NCBI GenBank assembly: GCA_039566865.1
Contig: CM076943.1
Span: forward strand, 37,270,663 to 37,334,662
DNA length: 64,000 bases
Source: Aurelia coerulea
Taxonomy: Eukaryota; Cnidaria; Scyphozoa; Semaeostomeae; Ulmaridae
Reading direction: 5' to 3'
The translations under genes were made by a program, and so were the position numbers. Shown one piece after another: positions 21,896 through 33,452 of this stretch (positions are counted from its first letter, which is position 1; the number at the start of each line of letters is the position of its first letter). Under the pieces are notes generated by a model. That model was not told the DNA's origin. It worked only from the letters and a program-made list of their open reading frames with translations, and searched no databases.

Positions 21896-23092
21896 CTCAA
21901 ATGTGATGCGAAAAGAGCAGGCAGTTGCATTTAACAATTATAGATGAACTGCTGTCAGATAGAAGTGAACATACTTCCGGATTAAGTAAAGTACAACCAA
22001 AAACCATGTAGAGTAAAACTGTTTTTGGCCATGGAACTACGATTATTTTCCAAAATAATGCAAACTAGATATCATGTAAAAGAGCTGAGCGAGCGGAACT
22101 TGATTCTTGCAAGCATTGTAAAATTTTGTGGGAGGGGGAGGTTTAGCCCCTTGGAGATTTTACGAAATGTTTTGCTTCACAAATACTCCAAACCTCCTAT
22201 ACATCAATCGACAGTGCATGTCTTTACAAACAGAATATGAAGTAAGATCTTGCATAAAGTGACTAGTTTGACTGTTGCCTGCCACCAAATACACTGTGGT
22301 CAGTTTTTTGCTCCTGTACTTTCTAAAATTTGACAGAAATAACCACGACCAGGGTTACTCTGGAGGTCACTGTTTCATAAGGAACGATTTTTACCTTATT
22401 CTATTTGCACATTCCTAATCGCAAGGCATCACAGTTTCATAGGATGCTAAATATGTTTCACAAGAAAGATAAACAAAAACTTCAAATAATTTGCAAGGGA
22501 CTGAACCTGCCTTTGAAAGATTCAAATTCCGCTCTCAAATATGTTTTAGATTATACCGAGCATGCAGTGTTTTGCAATATTTCATATTTCATATTTCATA
22601 TTTTATTTCATATTTTAAACATATTTATACAGGGTACAAAATTCAGTGAATATTGTTTTACAATTTGGCCCTGTCAAAATTAAAGTTCCTAATTTAATAC
22701 ATACTAGGCTTGCCGCCGTCGTAATTGGCATTCAAGTGTATGGAAAGTTAAGTTTTCATGCGCCAGTTACTAAGGGACAGATATGTATATATATATCTAT
22801 ATATAAGCGGAAAAAACATTTGAGGTAGAAAGACAAAAAGAAGGCATTATAAGTACGGAACGCGTTTCATCCTTTCAGTCAGGAATCTTCAGCCTCCTAT
22901 ATTCTATCTATTTTCCCAAGTTGGGGGGGGGGTTCTGTTCTGGTGGGTTCCTGAAATTCTAGATTACCTTTTTGGATGTCAAATATGGGAGACAGTAAAA
23001 CAATGGGTAAAATATTTTTTAAAAACCAAAGTAAGATCAAGTAACATTACTTAAATCAAAGTATCGAAATTTGCAAATAAATTATGAGCAAT
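21896..23092. other. Unassigned interval with AT minisatellite
   Basis: There is no supported gene. A short ATTTCAT-type minisatellite lies at 22578-22620. It is followed by a segment (22625-22690) resembling the LINE 3'UTR hairpin at 1362-1440. A G-run follows at 22924-22934. Confidence 0.4.
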
Positions 23093-23099
23093 CTAGTGA

Positions 23100-23275
23100 G
23101 TTAGGGTACTTGTCCACGGATTTAAGATGCTGACTTCATAAATTTTAGTAGTGTTGGGGCAGAGGAAATATTTTGTGAGATCTATTTTCATGCTAGGAAT
23201 TATCATGTTGGGTTGATGCTTGGTACCCCAGTCTAAGCACAAATATCCTGAATATACCTGAGGATGGGGTCTATT
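23100..23275. repeat. Dispersed repeat, empty-site copy
   Basis: This segment, with GATTTAAGATGC near 23120 and GGTACCCCAGTCTAAGCAC near 23222, recurs at about 45825-45960. There it is interrupted by a hAT-like MITE. Here the corresponding site (around 23250) is uninterrupted. Confidence 0.55.
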
Positions 23276-23279
23276 TGGC

Positions 23280-24000
23280 ACTCTCTATCCCTCTGTTAAC
23301 TGTTTATATCTTCTCCATGCTGAATACTTTCAATAATTCTGCAGACCCTTTCTCCTCGATCTATCCAGTTGACTCGTTGACCAACATGTTCTCCGCTTGC
23401 TCTAATTGTCGTATTTCTTCTCACTCCTTCACTATCTCTCGTTTGCCTGATCTGCTCTTGATGCCTTCCGTGCGCTCTCTGCGTGTTTTCTTTTTCTCTT
23501 ATTTCAACTTTACTCTAAATGATTTAGATGCTCACCCGGGGGGGGGGGAGTCACTACCATATGTTCCAGTATGGGAGGTGCCATATTTTGGGGTACCTTT
23601 TTTCAGGCTGAAAATAAATTTTAGGGTGTCATTTTTGTTAACATCACAAATGAACATAAATTTTGGGGTGTCATTGTGGAAGAAAAATGCTTGAGGGTAT
23701 TGAATTTAATCCGATTTCAGGTACTTGGCTAGAATTTCGAATTTTGGTCACAATTTTAGGGCATCTTTTTTGAAAGGCAAGTAAATTTTGGGGTATGGTT
23801 TTTGAAAAATGCATACATTTTAGGGTATGATTTTACAATTGAAAATGGCACACCCCGTCATCCGCCTATTGAAGTGACTGCCCCCCCCCCCCGGGATGCT
23901 CACATTGTGCTCTCGTGCCTTCGCTACTTTCGTTGATTGAATTCCCCCTTTTTGCTTTTGTTGTTGTTCTTTGCTCACCAGGGATAGGGAGACGCATTTG
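23280..24000 (-). pseudogene. Possible degenerate coding region, unidentified
   Basis: The minus strand outside the MITE at 23536-23895 encodes a Lys/Glu-rich, coiled-coil-like sequence with several stops (for example IRQLEQAENMLVNE). It may be a decayed retroelement gag or host exon. I cannot name a family, and strand composition bias alone could produce it. Confidence 0.2.
23536..23895. mobile_element. CCCGGG-type hAT-like MITE (360 bp)
   Basis: The ends carry CCGGGGGGGG with AGTCACT and its inverted partner. The direct repeat ATGCTCAC flanks it at 23528-23535 and 23896-23903. The interior has no ORF and several copies of TTTTGGGGTA-like phrases. Confidence 0.8.
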
Positions 24001-24091
24001 TATCAAATGTTCAATTGTTATCATAGTTGCCCTCTCACCCATGGTTAATGTTTAATTGGGTCATGTTGCAGCCACGATTCTTATTTTCATT

Positions 24092-24260
24092 CAGGTACGT
24101 AGGAAGCATCTCAAATTTGGGGGGGGGACACAACACTTCAAGGGCATTTTTCATTAAGCTAAATGGGCACTTCCTGAAAATAAAAAGGGAACGTCTTTGT
24201 TTATTGCAAGATCTTGGGGGGGGGGCACGTGCTTCCAGTGCCCCGGTTCATACGTCTCTG
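24092..24260 (-). mobile_element. 169-bp hAT-like MITE (CAGRGACGTAGGAA family), copy 1
   Basis: This copy is inverted relative to those at 28630 and 45063. Its ends are CAGGTACGTAGGAA and TTCATACGTCTCTG. Flanks TTTTCATT and TTTTCAGT differ by one base and are taken as an 8-bp target duplication. The interior has long G-runs. Confidence 0.8.
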
Positions 24261-24463
24261 TTTTCAGTTTGCCGGTAAAGTCTTCCACTGACGCTTAGAA
24301 TTGGCCCCATATTGACTTTTCAAAACAAACGATGCCAGGGCCTATACTCAACCTTTCGCCAAGAGTTCATAACAACGGTTTTTTGGTATTTTATGTATCA
24401 ATTTGCCACAATGAATATTTAGATGTTTTATAACAAAAATAGATACAATGCACAATTAAATGT

Positions 24464-24830
24464 TCAAAACGTAAGATAAACACTGCGATCTACAGTGGCA
24501 AGGATAGCATTAAAAGGCGAAGCTGACCTTATTTCCATAATGGTCCCCCTAGAGGTGCTGTATATCGGAAATACGTAGGAAAATAGGAAATACACAGCTG
24601 CATGTGTGTTTTCACTATGGTCCTTAGTTGAAGACATATATGTCATTTTCCTCTTTCTGCATATTTTAGAAAAGTTCTCTCTGGTCTTATGTTTGAATGC
24701 ATTGATATTGTTTGTTGATTTCAACTCAGATGGAAGACTATTCCATGTTTTGGCCCCAGATAAGATAGGCATTTGTTTCCAGTTTAATTTAACGGAATGG
24801 AAATTTTAACTTGAACTTGGACCTTCACGT
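24464..24830 (-). pseudogene. CR1-like LINE ORF2 C-terminal fragment
   Basis: The minus strand reads MPILSGAKTWNSLPSELK followed by NINAFKHKTRENF. This matches the conserved tail of CR1/L2-like LINE ORF2 proteins. Only the extreme 3' end remains and the copy is not functional. Confidence 0.65.
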
Positions 24831-26149
24831 TGTTAGGCCTTGGTTGACTGGAAGGAATATCTCAGCACTGTATACCGGGGCAGTTTCTTTGAGAAAATTA
24901 CAGCTCTCTAAATGGTAGCATATGGCATTATATAATTTAATTATTTTCTTTCCAAGAGCTTGTTAAAATTTCTAATAAGAATTTACTTCAACCTGCTTGC
25001 AAACCAATAGTCGAAAATGGGGAAATTAAAAAACAGTGAAAATACACTTCCATCAAAGTGGCGTATGCTGAGATCCATTGCAGTCTCTCTTACATGTAAC
25101 ATGTCTCATGTTCAAACGCATATGTCTCTGGTGTAATTTCTCCTTTTCCAAACCCAGTATAATCCTGTGTTATCAGCTCTGGTCAGCTCTTTGCACCAGC
25201 CTTACACCAAATTCAATTCCACTTCGTCTCACCTGTCTACTCCGAGACCTTTTTGCACTGTTCTGTGAGTTGATTTACCTGCATTTGATATATGCACCCT
25301 GTATCTAAAAACTTCATCCGTTTTGTTTCTCGCAGCCGTCTCTATTCTCGTTGTCCTTCTTTCTGCATAGCTACTCACTTTTTGAAATACGAGGTCTTAT
25401 CACATATAGGCACGGTTTAATCGGTGTTCATTCCCGTCAATGCTTGCCAACGTTCTTTATAATTCCAAAGATAGAGGCAAGATGAACCTGTTCTTTTTTG
25501 TTCCTCTATTTCTCCCCATTGCTTCCTCTGTTCATACCCTGGATCAGAGTATTTTTAGTATACTAAAAATACTCTGATCCAGGGTACCTCTGTTCACTGC
25601 TTATGTATCCTTTCTTTGCTAAATGTTCATGCAATTTAAAGTCCCTCAAGATTTTTTCAATCTATCCTGCTAAGTTGCGCTGCCTAATTTCCCAAATTTC
25701 CCACAGTTGCAGTCATTGCTCTTGTTCGGTTAGGGAGCAGTGATCTTTGATCATGGGTTACCAAGGCGGAGGATTTTTGACGGGAACCTGAGAATCTTTC
25801 CCATTACTGTGTGGGGGTATCCAAATATCAAGGAAAATTGGTATGAGGTGCAAAACTGTTTTGCTTGAAAATTTTTTATGTGAAGTCATCAGTTAACATT
25901 TAAAAGTAAAATTGAAAGACAACTGGAAATGATGAATCACTGGAGCTGTATGAAAATTGCCTGGAATAAATTGGCATGCATGTTTATGGTACAAAACCAT
26001 TTCGCTGAAAGGTGGTGGGGTATCAAACTATTTTCCAAATTCAAGATGGGGTATGAAAATGAAAAGTTGTCTAATTATGTTGAAGTATCTTCCGCGCTGG
26101 TACCCAGGATTAAAATATCCGCTCCCTTACTTTCCATCGTTTACCGTCT
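24831..26149. other. Intergenic stretch with one palindromic micro-insertion
   Basis: Apart from the palindrome at 25535-25586 I see no gene. The plus strand is pyrimidine-rich between 25080 and 25700, without a convincing frame on either strand. Confidence 0.4.
25535..25586. mobile_element. 52-bp perfect palindrome between 10-bp direct repeats
   Basis: Two 26-bp arms (starting TACCCTGGATCAGAG) meet with no spacer. The 10-bp sequence CCTCTGTTCA lies on both sides (25525-25534 and 25587-25596). This looks like a terminal-repeat-only transposon insertion. Confidence 0.75.
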
Positions 26150-26153
26150 TTAA

Positions 26154-27041
26154 CCCTATCTGTACTGGGCGATTTTTTAGGTATTTTGTACTGGGGGGGG
26201 GCGTTTTTCGCCCCCCCTCTTTTTCTCCAAAACTACAAAAGATATAACAATAAGACTTACCCCTATTGTTCTTTAGACAATTGGCTATTCAAATATAACA
26301 ATGAAAATTAATAAGTCACGTGATTCGTTGCTAGGCAACCGAAAAACTGAGGAAACTGGGCAAATTTATACCTTCTTAACCAGAACAATTCTATTTAATC
26401 AACCACTCCACCAATTTTCTTCAAATTTGTTTCAAATAGTAGGAAACATGTCACAGTTTAAAAATATATACTTTTCAAAATTTTTTGGTTTCTATTTTTA
26501 GCACAATTAGCCTTAAATTAGCCTTTTGTTGTATGCATTTACTTTCATCGCAGGTTTTTGCCAGTCATGTGCTTTTATCTGGTAAATATAGACGCAAAAT
26601 GAATCAAATTAATAAGATGAAGCAAATTAGACTAAAAAAATTTATATTTTACACTTCTTTATTAGAGAAATGACGTCATAAATGTGAATGACGTCATAGA
26701 TATTAAATTTTGCTGACATAATCAAATATGAAAAATTTATATATCAAATGAGAGTACTCATCAAATACAATTGAATGATGCATGTTTGAGATCGATTGGA
26801 CAAACGATACAAAAACTACGGACATTTTAAGCTTTTTTGTTGTTGATTATTCTCCAAATATGGTATTACTGTGGTCACATGATCAGAGGTAGAACAATGA
26901 AATGTTAAGAATTTAATTGCCTATGAAATTTGAGTAAAAGTCACCAAAACTGGTGGTTATATCTCTTGTCGTTTTAGCGTAACGCAGCAAAAAAACTGGT
27001 AGGGGGGGGGCGAAAAACGCCCCCCCCCAGTACAAATAGGG
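26154..27041. mobile_element. piggyBac-like TTAA MITE 1 (888 bp)
   Basis: The left end CCCTATCTGTACTGGG and the inverted right end are flanked by TTAA at 26150-26153 and 27042-27045. Each subterminal region has a G-run/C-run hairpin (GGGGGCGTTTTTCGCCCCC type). Two TGACGTCA octamers lie at 26671-26678 and 26689-26696. No transposase is present. Confidence 0.85.
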
Positions 27042-27293
27042 TTAATCTTTGTTCTTCTGAAATTTACATGCTAATGCTCCTCCGTTGTACCCAAATTAAC
27101 AACATATATCAACCGTGTAAGTAAGGAAATATTTGGATAATCTGTGATTTGGATAAGCATAGGCCCCCGTCGTTACCTGCAAATATGACATTGAATAAGA
27201 AACGCCTAGCAATACCTTAGGGGGACGTAGGGGGACGGTTACTTATTACATTTGTTTTCAGGGTATCGTTTTCACCACTTTTTCTAGCACGGG

Positions 27294-28490
27294 GTATTAT
27301 TATTATCATTATTTCTTTATTTTTAGTAGGCTAATTTAAAAGAATAGCTACAATACAGCTAATTAAGGCCTACTTTAAAAATTTTACAGACACTAAAACA
27401 AATTCATAAAAAAGAAATGTACAATCCGTGTATATTTACAAAAAGATTATATTATAAAAGCACCTGTATCTATTGTCGTACATTGTAGTATGAAATAGTC
27501 ATTGAATAACTGGGCTTTTTCAGCAAAGTCAGTTATAAATAACCCATTCTCTAAAAGGGGTGGTATTATTGGAATCTTCGCCTTATTTAGAACAGTATTG
27601 ATCAAAGACCAGTACGTTTTGCTAGTGGTCCCAGGATTTGCTAAGGTTTGCCCTGTCTTACGGAGGTAATTTTGTTTAGCATTTTCAATCATTTCTGCAC
27701 ATTCAGATATCATACTTTTTATTCCTTCAAGCTTGTCATCTGGCTGGCCGTTCTTCACGAAGTTTTTAAAAGCATGATTCTTTTTCTTCAGAAATTCTTT
27801 GACAGATTGTGTTATCCAGGGTGCTTGGCGAGGTCTAATCGTTTTAACTTGGTTGGGAATGAGGTTAGAATAATTGTTCAAGAGGACTTCATTTAGTAAT
27901 TTGACCTGCTCATTAAGACATGTAATTTCATCGAGATGCTCACGCCAGTTAAACATTTCGATGCTTTTCATGATGGCAAAAAAGTCTGCTTTATCATAAT
28001 GCCAAATCCTGCGGGTGTGAGGAGGTAATTCTATATTCGAAATAGATAGCTTCCCGTAGACAATTTGATGATGGCATTGCTCATGCAATAACGGGTATAC
28101 ACCAGACTCGATAAAGAGGTTTGGTTGATCGGTGAAAATGAGGTCAATGCCAGATTTTGAATCACCCATTAAGTGAGTTGGCTCAGAAATCAGCTGATGA
28201 AGACCAAAGTCTGTCGTTATTGGCTCAAATAGTTTTTCCTCATTATTTTCAATATCATTTTCCCACCATGGAGTTGATCTACAGTTGAAATCACCAGTAA
28301 TGACAACGGAAAACGGATTTTCAGCATGCATTTTGGATAGCATCAGTTCAAAATTTATCGTGAAATTATCGAATTCACTCTGGTCCTTACTTGGACTTCT
28401 ATAAATTACCGCGAAAAAGTATTTTCTCCTATTTAATTGGATCTCGTATACAATAGACTCGTGGAGGGTCACCAGATCGGAACGTCTTCT
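27294..28490 (-). mobile_element. CR1/L2-like LINE lacking RT (internal deletion)
   Basis: A minus-strand LINE keeps part of the endonuclease and the linker. It then passes directly into a 3'UTR with hairpin (27330-27385) and an ATT-type tail at 27294-27318. The RT is absent, so the copy is an internal-deletion derivative. The linker motif LLENGLFITDF is shared with the plus-strand LINE at 41650-42375, so both belong to one family. Confidence 0.75.
27447..28472 (-). pseudogene. LINE apurinic-like endonuclease and linker (341 aa)
   Basis: Residues 18-140 are the C-terminal two thirds of an EEP-fold endonuclease: FFAVIYRSPSKDQ, ITGDFNCRS at 58-66, SGIDLIFTDQ at 107-116 and a His pair at 134-135. 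The rest is the linker preceding RT (RQAPWITQSVKEFLKKKNHA). The frame ends seven residues past a Cys-Thr-Thr run, where the 3'UTR has been joined. The N-terminal catalytic residues are missing. The protein cannot support retrotransposition. Confidence 0.8.
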
Positions 28491-28629
28491 TGAGGGAAGG
28501 GAATCTTTTGACCAGTCTACTTACAAAGAGATTTCACTTGCTGTTTGAAGCTGAGCTTTTTGTCAAAAATCACACCCAGCAGCTTTTCTTCTGTGCTCTC
28601 ATTCATCGTTACCACTTCCGATATTTATG

Positions 28630-28797
28630 CAGAGACGTAGGAACCGGGGGGGCACTGGGCACACGTGCCCCCCCAAGATTTTGGAATAAACAAAGAAATG
28701 CCCTTTTTATTTTCAGGAAGTGCCCCTTTAGCTTAATAAAATAAGTGCCCTTGAAGTGTCGTGCCCCTCCAAGTTTGAGATGCTTCCTACGTCCCTG
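28630..28797 (+). mobile_element. 168-bp hAT-like MITE, copy 2
   Basis: It is bounded by CAGAGACGTAGGAA and TTCCTACGTCCCTG. The flanking TTTATG is duplicated. The uninterrupted target is visible in the duplicate at 30116-30121. The interior is nearly identical to copy 3 at 45063-45230. Confidence 0.9.
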
Positions 28798-29075
28798 TTT
28801 ATGCAAACATTGTTACTTTTGTCTCCAAATACGATTAGGTGGCATTTTTCATAATTCAGCTTTATGCATTTGTTTGAAAACCATTTTGTAGTTTTAAGGG
28901 CATCGCATCATATCCGCCATCTTGCAGAAAAGTAGCACGCCGATTCAGATCTCTTGAAAAGGTTTGTCTATTTTGGCAAAAGATCTTTGCCAAATACTTT
29001 GAAAGATGTTGGCTAAAATGTTGGAGTTGCAACTGGCTTTCAGTCTCAATAAACTTAATAAAATTTGACAAGGCC

Positions 29076-29330
29076 GTGATGATCTACAAAAAAATGAATG
29101 GTCTCTGCCCGGACAATTTAAGTGGGAGGCTTGTTACCAAATCTCAATTGTCTAACTATCGAACGAGAAATCAGTTAGATCTGGACACCCCAAGACAGAG
29201 CCTTGAATTCTCCAAAAGCAGTTTTTTCTACTCTGGTGCTCAGACGTGGAATGAAATCCCATTAGAAATCAGAATGAGTTCCACAATTAGCACATACAAA
29301 AGGAAGCTGAAGGAATTCCTTAACAATTAT
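29076..29330 (+). pseudogene. LINE ORF2 C-terminal fragment, duplicate A
   Basis: The frame reads MIYKKMNGLCPDNLSGRLV and then FFYSGAQTWNEIPLEIRMSS, the conserved tail of CR1/L2-like ORF2. It is almost identical to 30394-30648. No RT is attached on this strand. Confidence 0.75.
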
Positions 29331-29439
29331 CATCCTTCCCGAAGCACGATCCCTAGGAAGATCAGCAAATTTGTATTATTTTATTTGGAAATAGATGTTT
29401 ATTTTGTATAGGAATAGTTCTTTTTATAGAGCCTTAGTC

Positions 29440-30270
29440 GAAAGTCATATCCACGAAAGGTCTGCATATTCTACAATTACATTCCTCTCCCCTCCATGCT
29501 TTGATTTTCCTTTTGAAACTGGAGAGAGTATCTGACTGTTTTAGGTCATTGGGAAGTGCCTGCCATAACCTACACCCAAGAAACGATATTGTCTCTAAGC
29601 CATATCACGTACACGTAGTGCGTGCTTGTGGAAAGGATAGGTTATGGCAGCCTCTCAACCCATAAGAAACCGGTTTTTCAACAAAAATGTCTTTCATAAA
29701 GCTGGGATTAAGGCTCAATTTTGTCTTAAAGACTTCAGTCATTAGCAATTGTAAATTCCTTATGTGGAGCGGGACCGAATTGTCTCTCAGTAACATCATA
29801 TCAATATCTGATTTCATACCTTTGTAAGTTATTCGCAATGCCCGTTAGTGAATATGGTTAATTTCATTGTTCAATGTTCTGTCGCAGAACATCCATACAA
29901 AAGAACAGTAGTTGAACTGGGACAAGATAAATGCTTTCATTATTCGTTTCAGCTGCTCAGTATCAAGGAAATGAGAAATTCTGGAAGAACATATAGCTTT
30001 TAGCCAGTCTACTTACAAAGAGATTTCACTTGCTGTTTGAAGCTGAGCTTTTTGTCAAAAATCACACCCAGCAGCTTTTCTTCTGTGCTCTCATTCATCG
30101 TTACCACTTCCGATATTTATGCAAACATTGTTACTTTTGTCTCCAAATACGATTAGGTGGCATTTTTCATAATTCAGCTTTATGCATTTGTTTGAAAACC
30201 ATTTTGTAGTTTTAAGGGCATCGCATCATATCCGCCATCTTGCAGAAAAGTAGCACGCCGATTCAGATCT
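29440..30270 (-). pseudogene. L2/CR1-like LINE RT thumb and C-terminal tail
   Basis: On the minus strand the frame runs from KWFSNKCIKLNYEKCHLIVF (near 30200) through EKLLGVIFDKKLSFKQQVKS. It continues with FILSQFNYCSFVWMFCDR and IHIRNLQLLMTEVFKTK to a tail ending near 29450 with a Cys-rich CNCRIC motif. Stops and frameshifts are present. The 5' portion lies within duplicate B. Confidence 0.7.
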
Positions 30271-30734
30271 CTTGAAAAGGTTTATCTATTTTGGCAACAG
30301 ATCTTTGCCAAATACTTTGAAAGATGTTGGCTAAAATGTTGGAGTTGCAACTGGCTTTCAGTCTCAATAAACTTAATAAAATTTGACAAGGCCGTGATGA
30401 TCTACAAAAAAATGAATGGTCTCTGCCCGGACAATTTAAGTGGGAGGCTTGTTACCAAATCTCAATTGTCTAACTATCGAACGAGAAATCAGTTAGATCT
30501 GGACACCCCAAGACAGAGCCTAGAATTCTCCAAAAGCAGTTTTTTCTACTCTGGTGCTCAGACGTGGAATGAAATCCCAATAGAAATCAGAATGAGTTCC
30601 ACAATTAGCACATTCAAAAGGAAACTGAAGGAATTCCTAAACAATTAGCATCCTTCCCGAAGCACGATCCCTAGGAAGATCAGCAAATTTGTATTATTTT
30701 ATTTGGAAATAGATGTTTATTTTGTATAGGAATA
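30003..30734. repeat. Direct duplication, copy B
   Basis: This is the second copy of the segment at 28513-29416. It supplies the empty site for the MITE of copy A. At its end it receives the TA-target element at 30735-31352, whose empty site is preserved in copy A at 29415-29416. Confidence 0.85.
30394..30648 (+). pseudogene. LINE ORF2 C-terminal fragment, duplicate B
   Basis: This is nearly identical to 29076-29330. A TAT-to-TAG change ends the frame earlier than in copy A. Confidence 0.75.
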
Positions 30735-31352
30735 CCGGGTGACCCAGAAAAAAGTGACCCAACGCAATCTGTTCAAGAAAAAAAGGTAAGTGGCCGATTG
30801 AAATATTTCAAGCGTTGTTCTGTCGCTAAAAGACTAGCCTACATTATGAGTATTTTTTGCAATTTTTTTGGGGACGGCAAAGTTCCCACATTAAGGATTT
30901 TGAGGAAAAGGGCTGGCTTGAAATCGTCAAAAAATCTTCCAAAACAGGGGATCGATTTAAAGCCATTGCAGATCTTCAAAACAACGAGGAGCGTGTTTCT
31001 TTTTGCCTGAGAATATTTTTAAGTACCTAGGGACTATGAACTTGCTCTGAAGACTTCCGACTGGGTTGCCTATCCCCAGGTTGAAATGAAACACGCTCCT
31101 CGTTGCTTTGAAGATCTGAAATGGCTGTAAATCAATCCCCTGTTTTTGATGAATTTTTGAGGATTTCAGGCATGCTCTTTTACTCGAAATCTTTAATTTT
31201 GGAAATCTACCGTGCCGAAAAAAATTGCGAAAAATACTCATAGCATAGGCTAGTCTTTTAGCAACACAACAACATTTGAAATATTTCAATCGGCCACTTA
31301 CTTAATTTTCTGTAACAGATTGCGTTGGGTCACTTTTTTCTGGGTCACCCGG
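30735..31352. mobile_element. CCGGGTG-type TA-target foldback MITE (618 bp)
   Basis: Inverted ends of about 40 bp begin CCGGGTGACCCAGAAAAAAG. TA flanks are at 30733-30734 and 31353-31354. Less perfect complementarity continues inward over about 200 bp on each side. The empty site in duplicate A proves the TA target duplication. Confidence 0.9.
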
Positions 31353-31354
31353 TA

Positions 31355-32441
31355 GTTCTTTTTTAGCTGATAGGGTTTTTGTGTTTAAGTATGATAAAAT
31401 GAAATGAAATAAAATTTGAAATAAAACCACGTGCATGTTTGCTATGCACATAATTTTGAACTTTTGTATGCAAACTTAAAGTGCCACTGAAGTCTGTGGT
31501 GAAAACTTTGATAATGCCATTTTTGTAAATGTATGTTGATGTTGTTTCTATAAGTATCATATTACAAGCCTTAAAGTACCAATTATCAAGTCTCTTTGTG
31601 CGAAAGAAAATGTGCGACCATACTGGAATGTGTGACGTAGTTTGATTATCTCTCGCTGTGGCATGGTATGTTTACAGCTACAGTTCAACCTTGAAGTCGC
31701 GCGAAGCCTCTGGTAAACTGTTTTATATTGAGAATTGTTTGACTTGAACGGTTTTTAGTTTGTCCAGATATTCTCAAAATTACACCGAATCACTATCCTC
31801 GACCCCCTTTTCCCCCTTCTTCCTTCGCACCAACTCCCTTGCTTCCTACTGAGAAAAAATGCTGATGTCAGCATTTCTTTCAATAATCAAAATTTTTGCA
31901 ATAATCATTTAACTTTGGACTGGTGTGTTTAAGTATCTATATAGAGAACTGCATTTTTCATATTTCAGAAGAACACGATTTTTAATCTCTCTGTCCATCT
32001 CTCTTTTAATTAACTTCTCGGATTTGTCACACATGGATTTGTCGTAGTTATTAACTTGGATTGTCTTGGAATGAAATAATATAAACAATGAAAATGATTA
32101 TCGTCGCAATTCTTGCTCTTCGCTTCCACTTTATAAGTAGATTTTCACCTTTTAACCGTGCTTTGACTTACATAATTTGGTTTCAAGAACCTATCTTAGA
32201 AAATTATAAAGATTTAAAAAAGGTGACTTTCTCGTTTTTTTTTTCGTGCACCCTTGCCAGTTGGTCTTGAATAATTATGACGTCATATCAATTTGTGGAA
32301 TTATTTTTGTGAAAAATGATAGATCATAAGCACTGCTACCTGCGTGGTGATTTTAGCAAAGGAATGGCGATTTTAGAGAGGGGGACTGAATGAGTCCGCC
32401 CCCCAGTCTTCTAGTAGCTCAAAAAGCCCAGTCTGGATAGG
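31355..32441. mobile_element. Unassigned DNA ending in a piggyBac-like MITE right end
   Basis: No gene is seen. The last ~60 bp read in reverse as CCCTATCCAGACTGGGC followed by a G-run. This closely resembles the TTAA MITE ends nearby, with the target mutated to TTGA. A TGACGTCA lies at 32278-32285. The left end of this element was not found. Confidence 0.5.
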
Positions 32442-32894
32442 GTCAATAACATCTCAAAATTGCAGACGATTTTCGGAAATTTCTGGCAGAGATGTATTCT
32501 GGGCCTAAACTTCTTACCGAATAAAAATAATTCGTTGGCGCCAAAAAGACTTAGTTTACATTCTTGAACCGAATGAGTCACTTACCACGGCTCGAACCAT
32601 CAATTTGACTTCTTTTTCCATTTAAATTTCTCCAAATTTTGTTTAAAGATATCCAATCTTGAGCAACTTTTTGCAATATGTATTTGTTTATTTTGTAATA
32701 TGTAATTTGTAATATTTAAATGTAACAATAATTTGAATCTCTGTGTTAAATGTTATGGTCACAGGGTTGTTATGTATTTCCATGCTCCTTGTGCCATCGT
32801 CTTGTAACCTTTGTCTGTTGATTGTAAATGTTATGGGAATATATATAAATATATATAGATATAAAATATTCTTTGTTGCTTTGGATGCTTTTAA

Positions 32895-33448
32895 CCCTAT
32901 CTGACCTGGGGGGCGGATTCCGCCCCCCCCCCTAATACATTTTCGTTTACACCGTTTTCCACACATGCAGCAAGCCTCTGATACTTCGTAAGTTTAACTT
33001 TGTATCATAGAGCAATAAAATTGCAACAATTTGGACATTCTATTTTTAGCCATGTTTCCATGGTTACCAATTTTTCATACTGCACTCTGTGAAAAACATA
33101 CTTTGTATCTCTTTTAATCATGTTTAATTGGTCCAATTAAGTCTAAATTAAGAATTTATATATATTTTGATCTATATCTTTCGTTTCTTTATGAAAAATA
33201 AAGTTTCATGACCTTTTAGCAACCTTTCATTTATATGACGTCATATGACATCATAATGATTATCATGCTCTAGCAACAACAACAACATCGCTAACTGGAT
33301 TATGATTTCAAATTTTCATTGTTTACATAATGAACTACCTTTGTGCCAAGTTTGGCTGCCATATCTCTTATGACAACAGAGATAAACAGGGGGCGGAATC
33401 CGCCCCCCCCAGGCATTGAGTGTTTCAAATCACCCAGGTCAGATAGGG
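32895..33448. mobile_element. piggyBac-like TTAA MITE 2 (554 bp)
   Basis: Ends CCCTATCTGACCTGGG and its exact inverse abut TTAA at 32891-32894 and 33449-33452. G-run hairpins flank the core. One TGACGTCA lies at 33236-33243, followed by TGACATCA. Confidence 0.85.
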
Positions 33449-33452
33449 TTAA

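Larger units (their letters stand above)
28513..29416. repeat. Direct duplication, copy A (contains MITE)
   Basis: About 740 bp excluding the MITE are repeated in the same orientation at 30003-30734, 1.49 kb downstream. The segment joins an antisense LINE RT part (28513-28960) to a sense LINE C-terminal part (29041-29330). The opposed halves suggest a twin-priming inversion. Copy A has a 168-bp MITE that copy B lacks, and lacks the TA-element that copy B carries. Confidence 0.85.
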
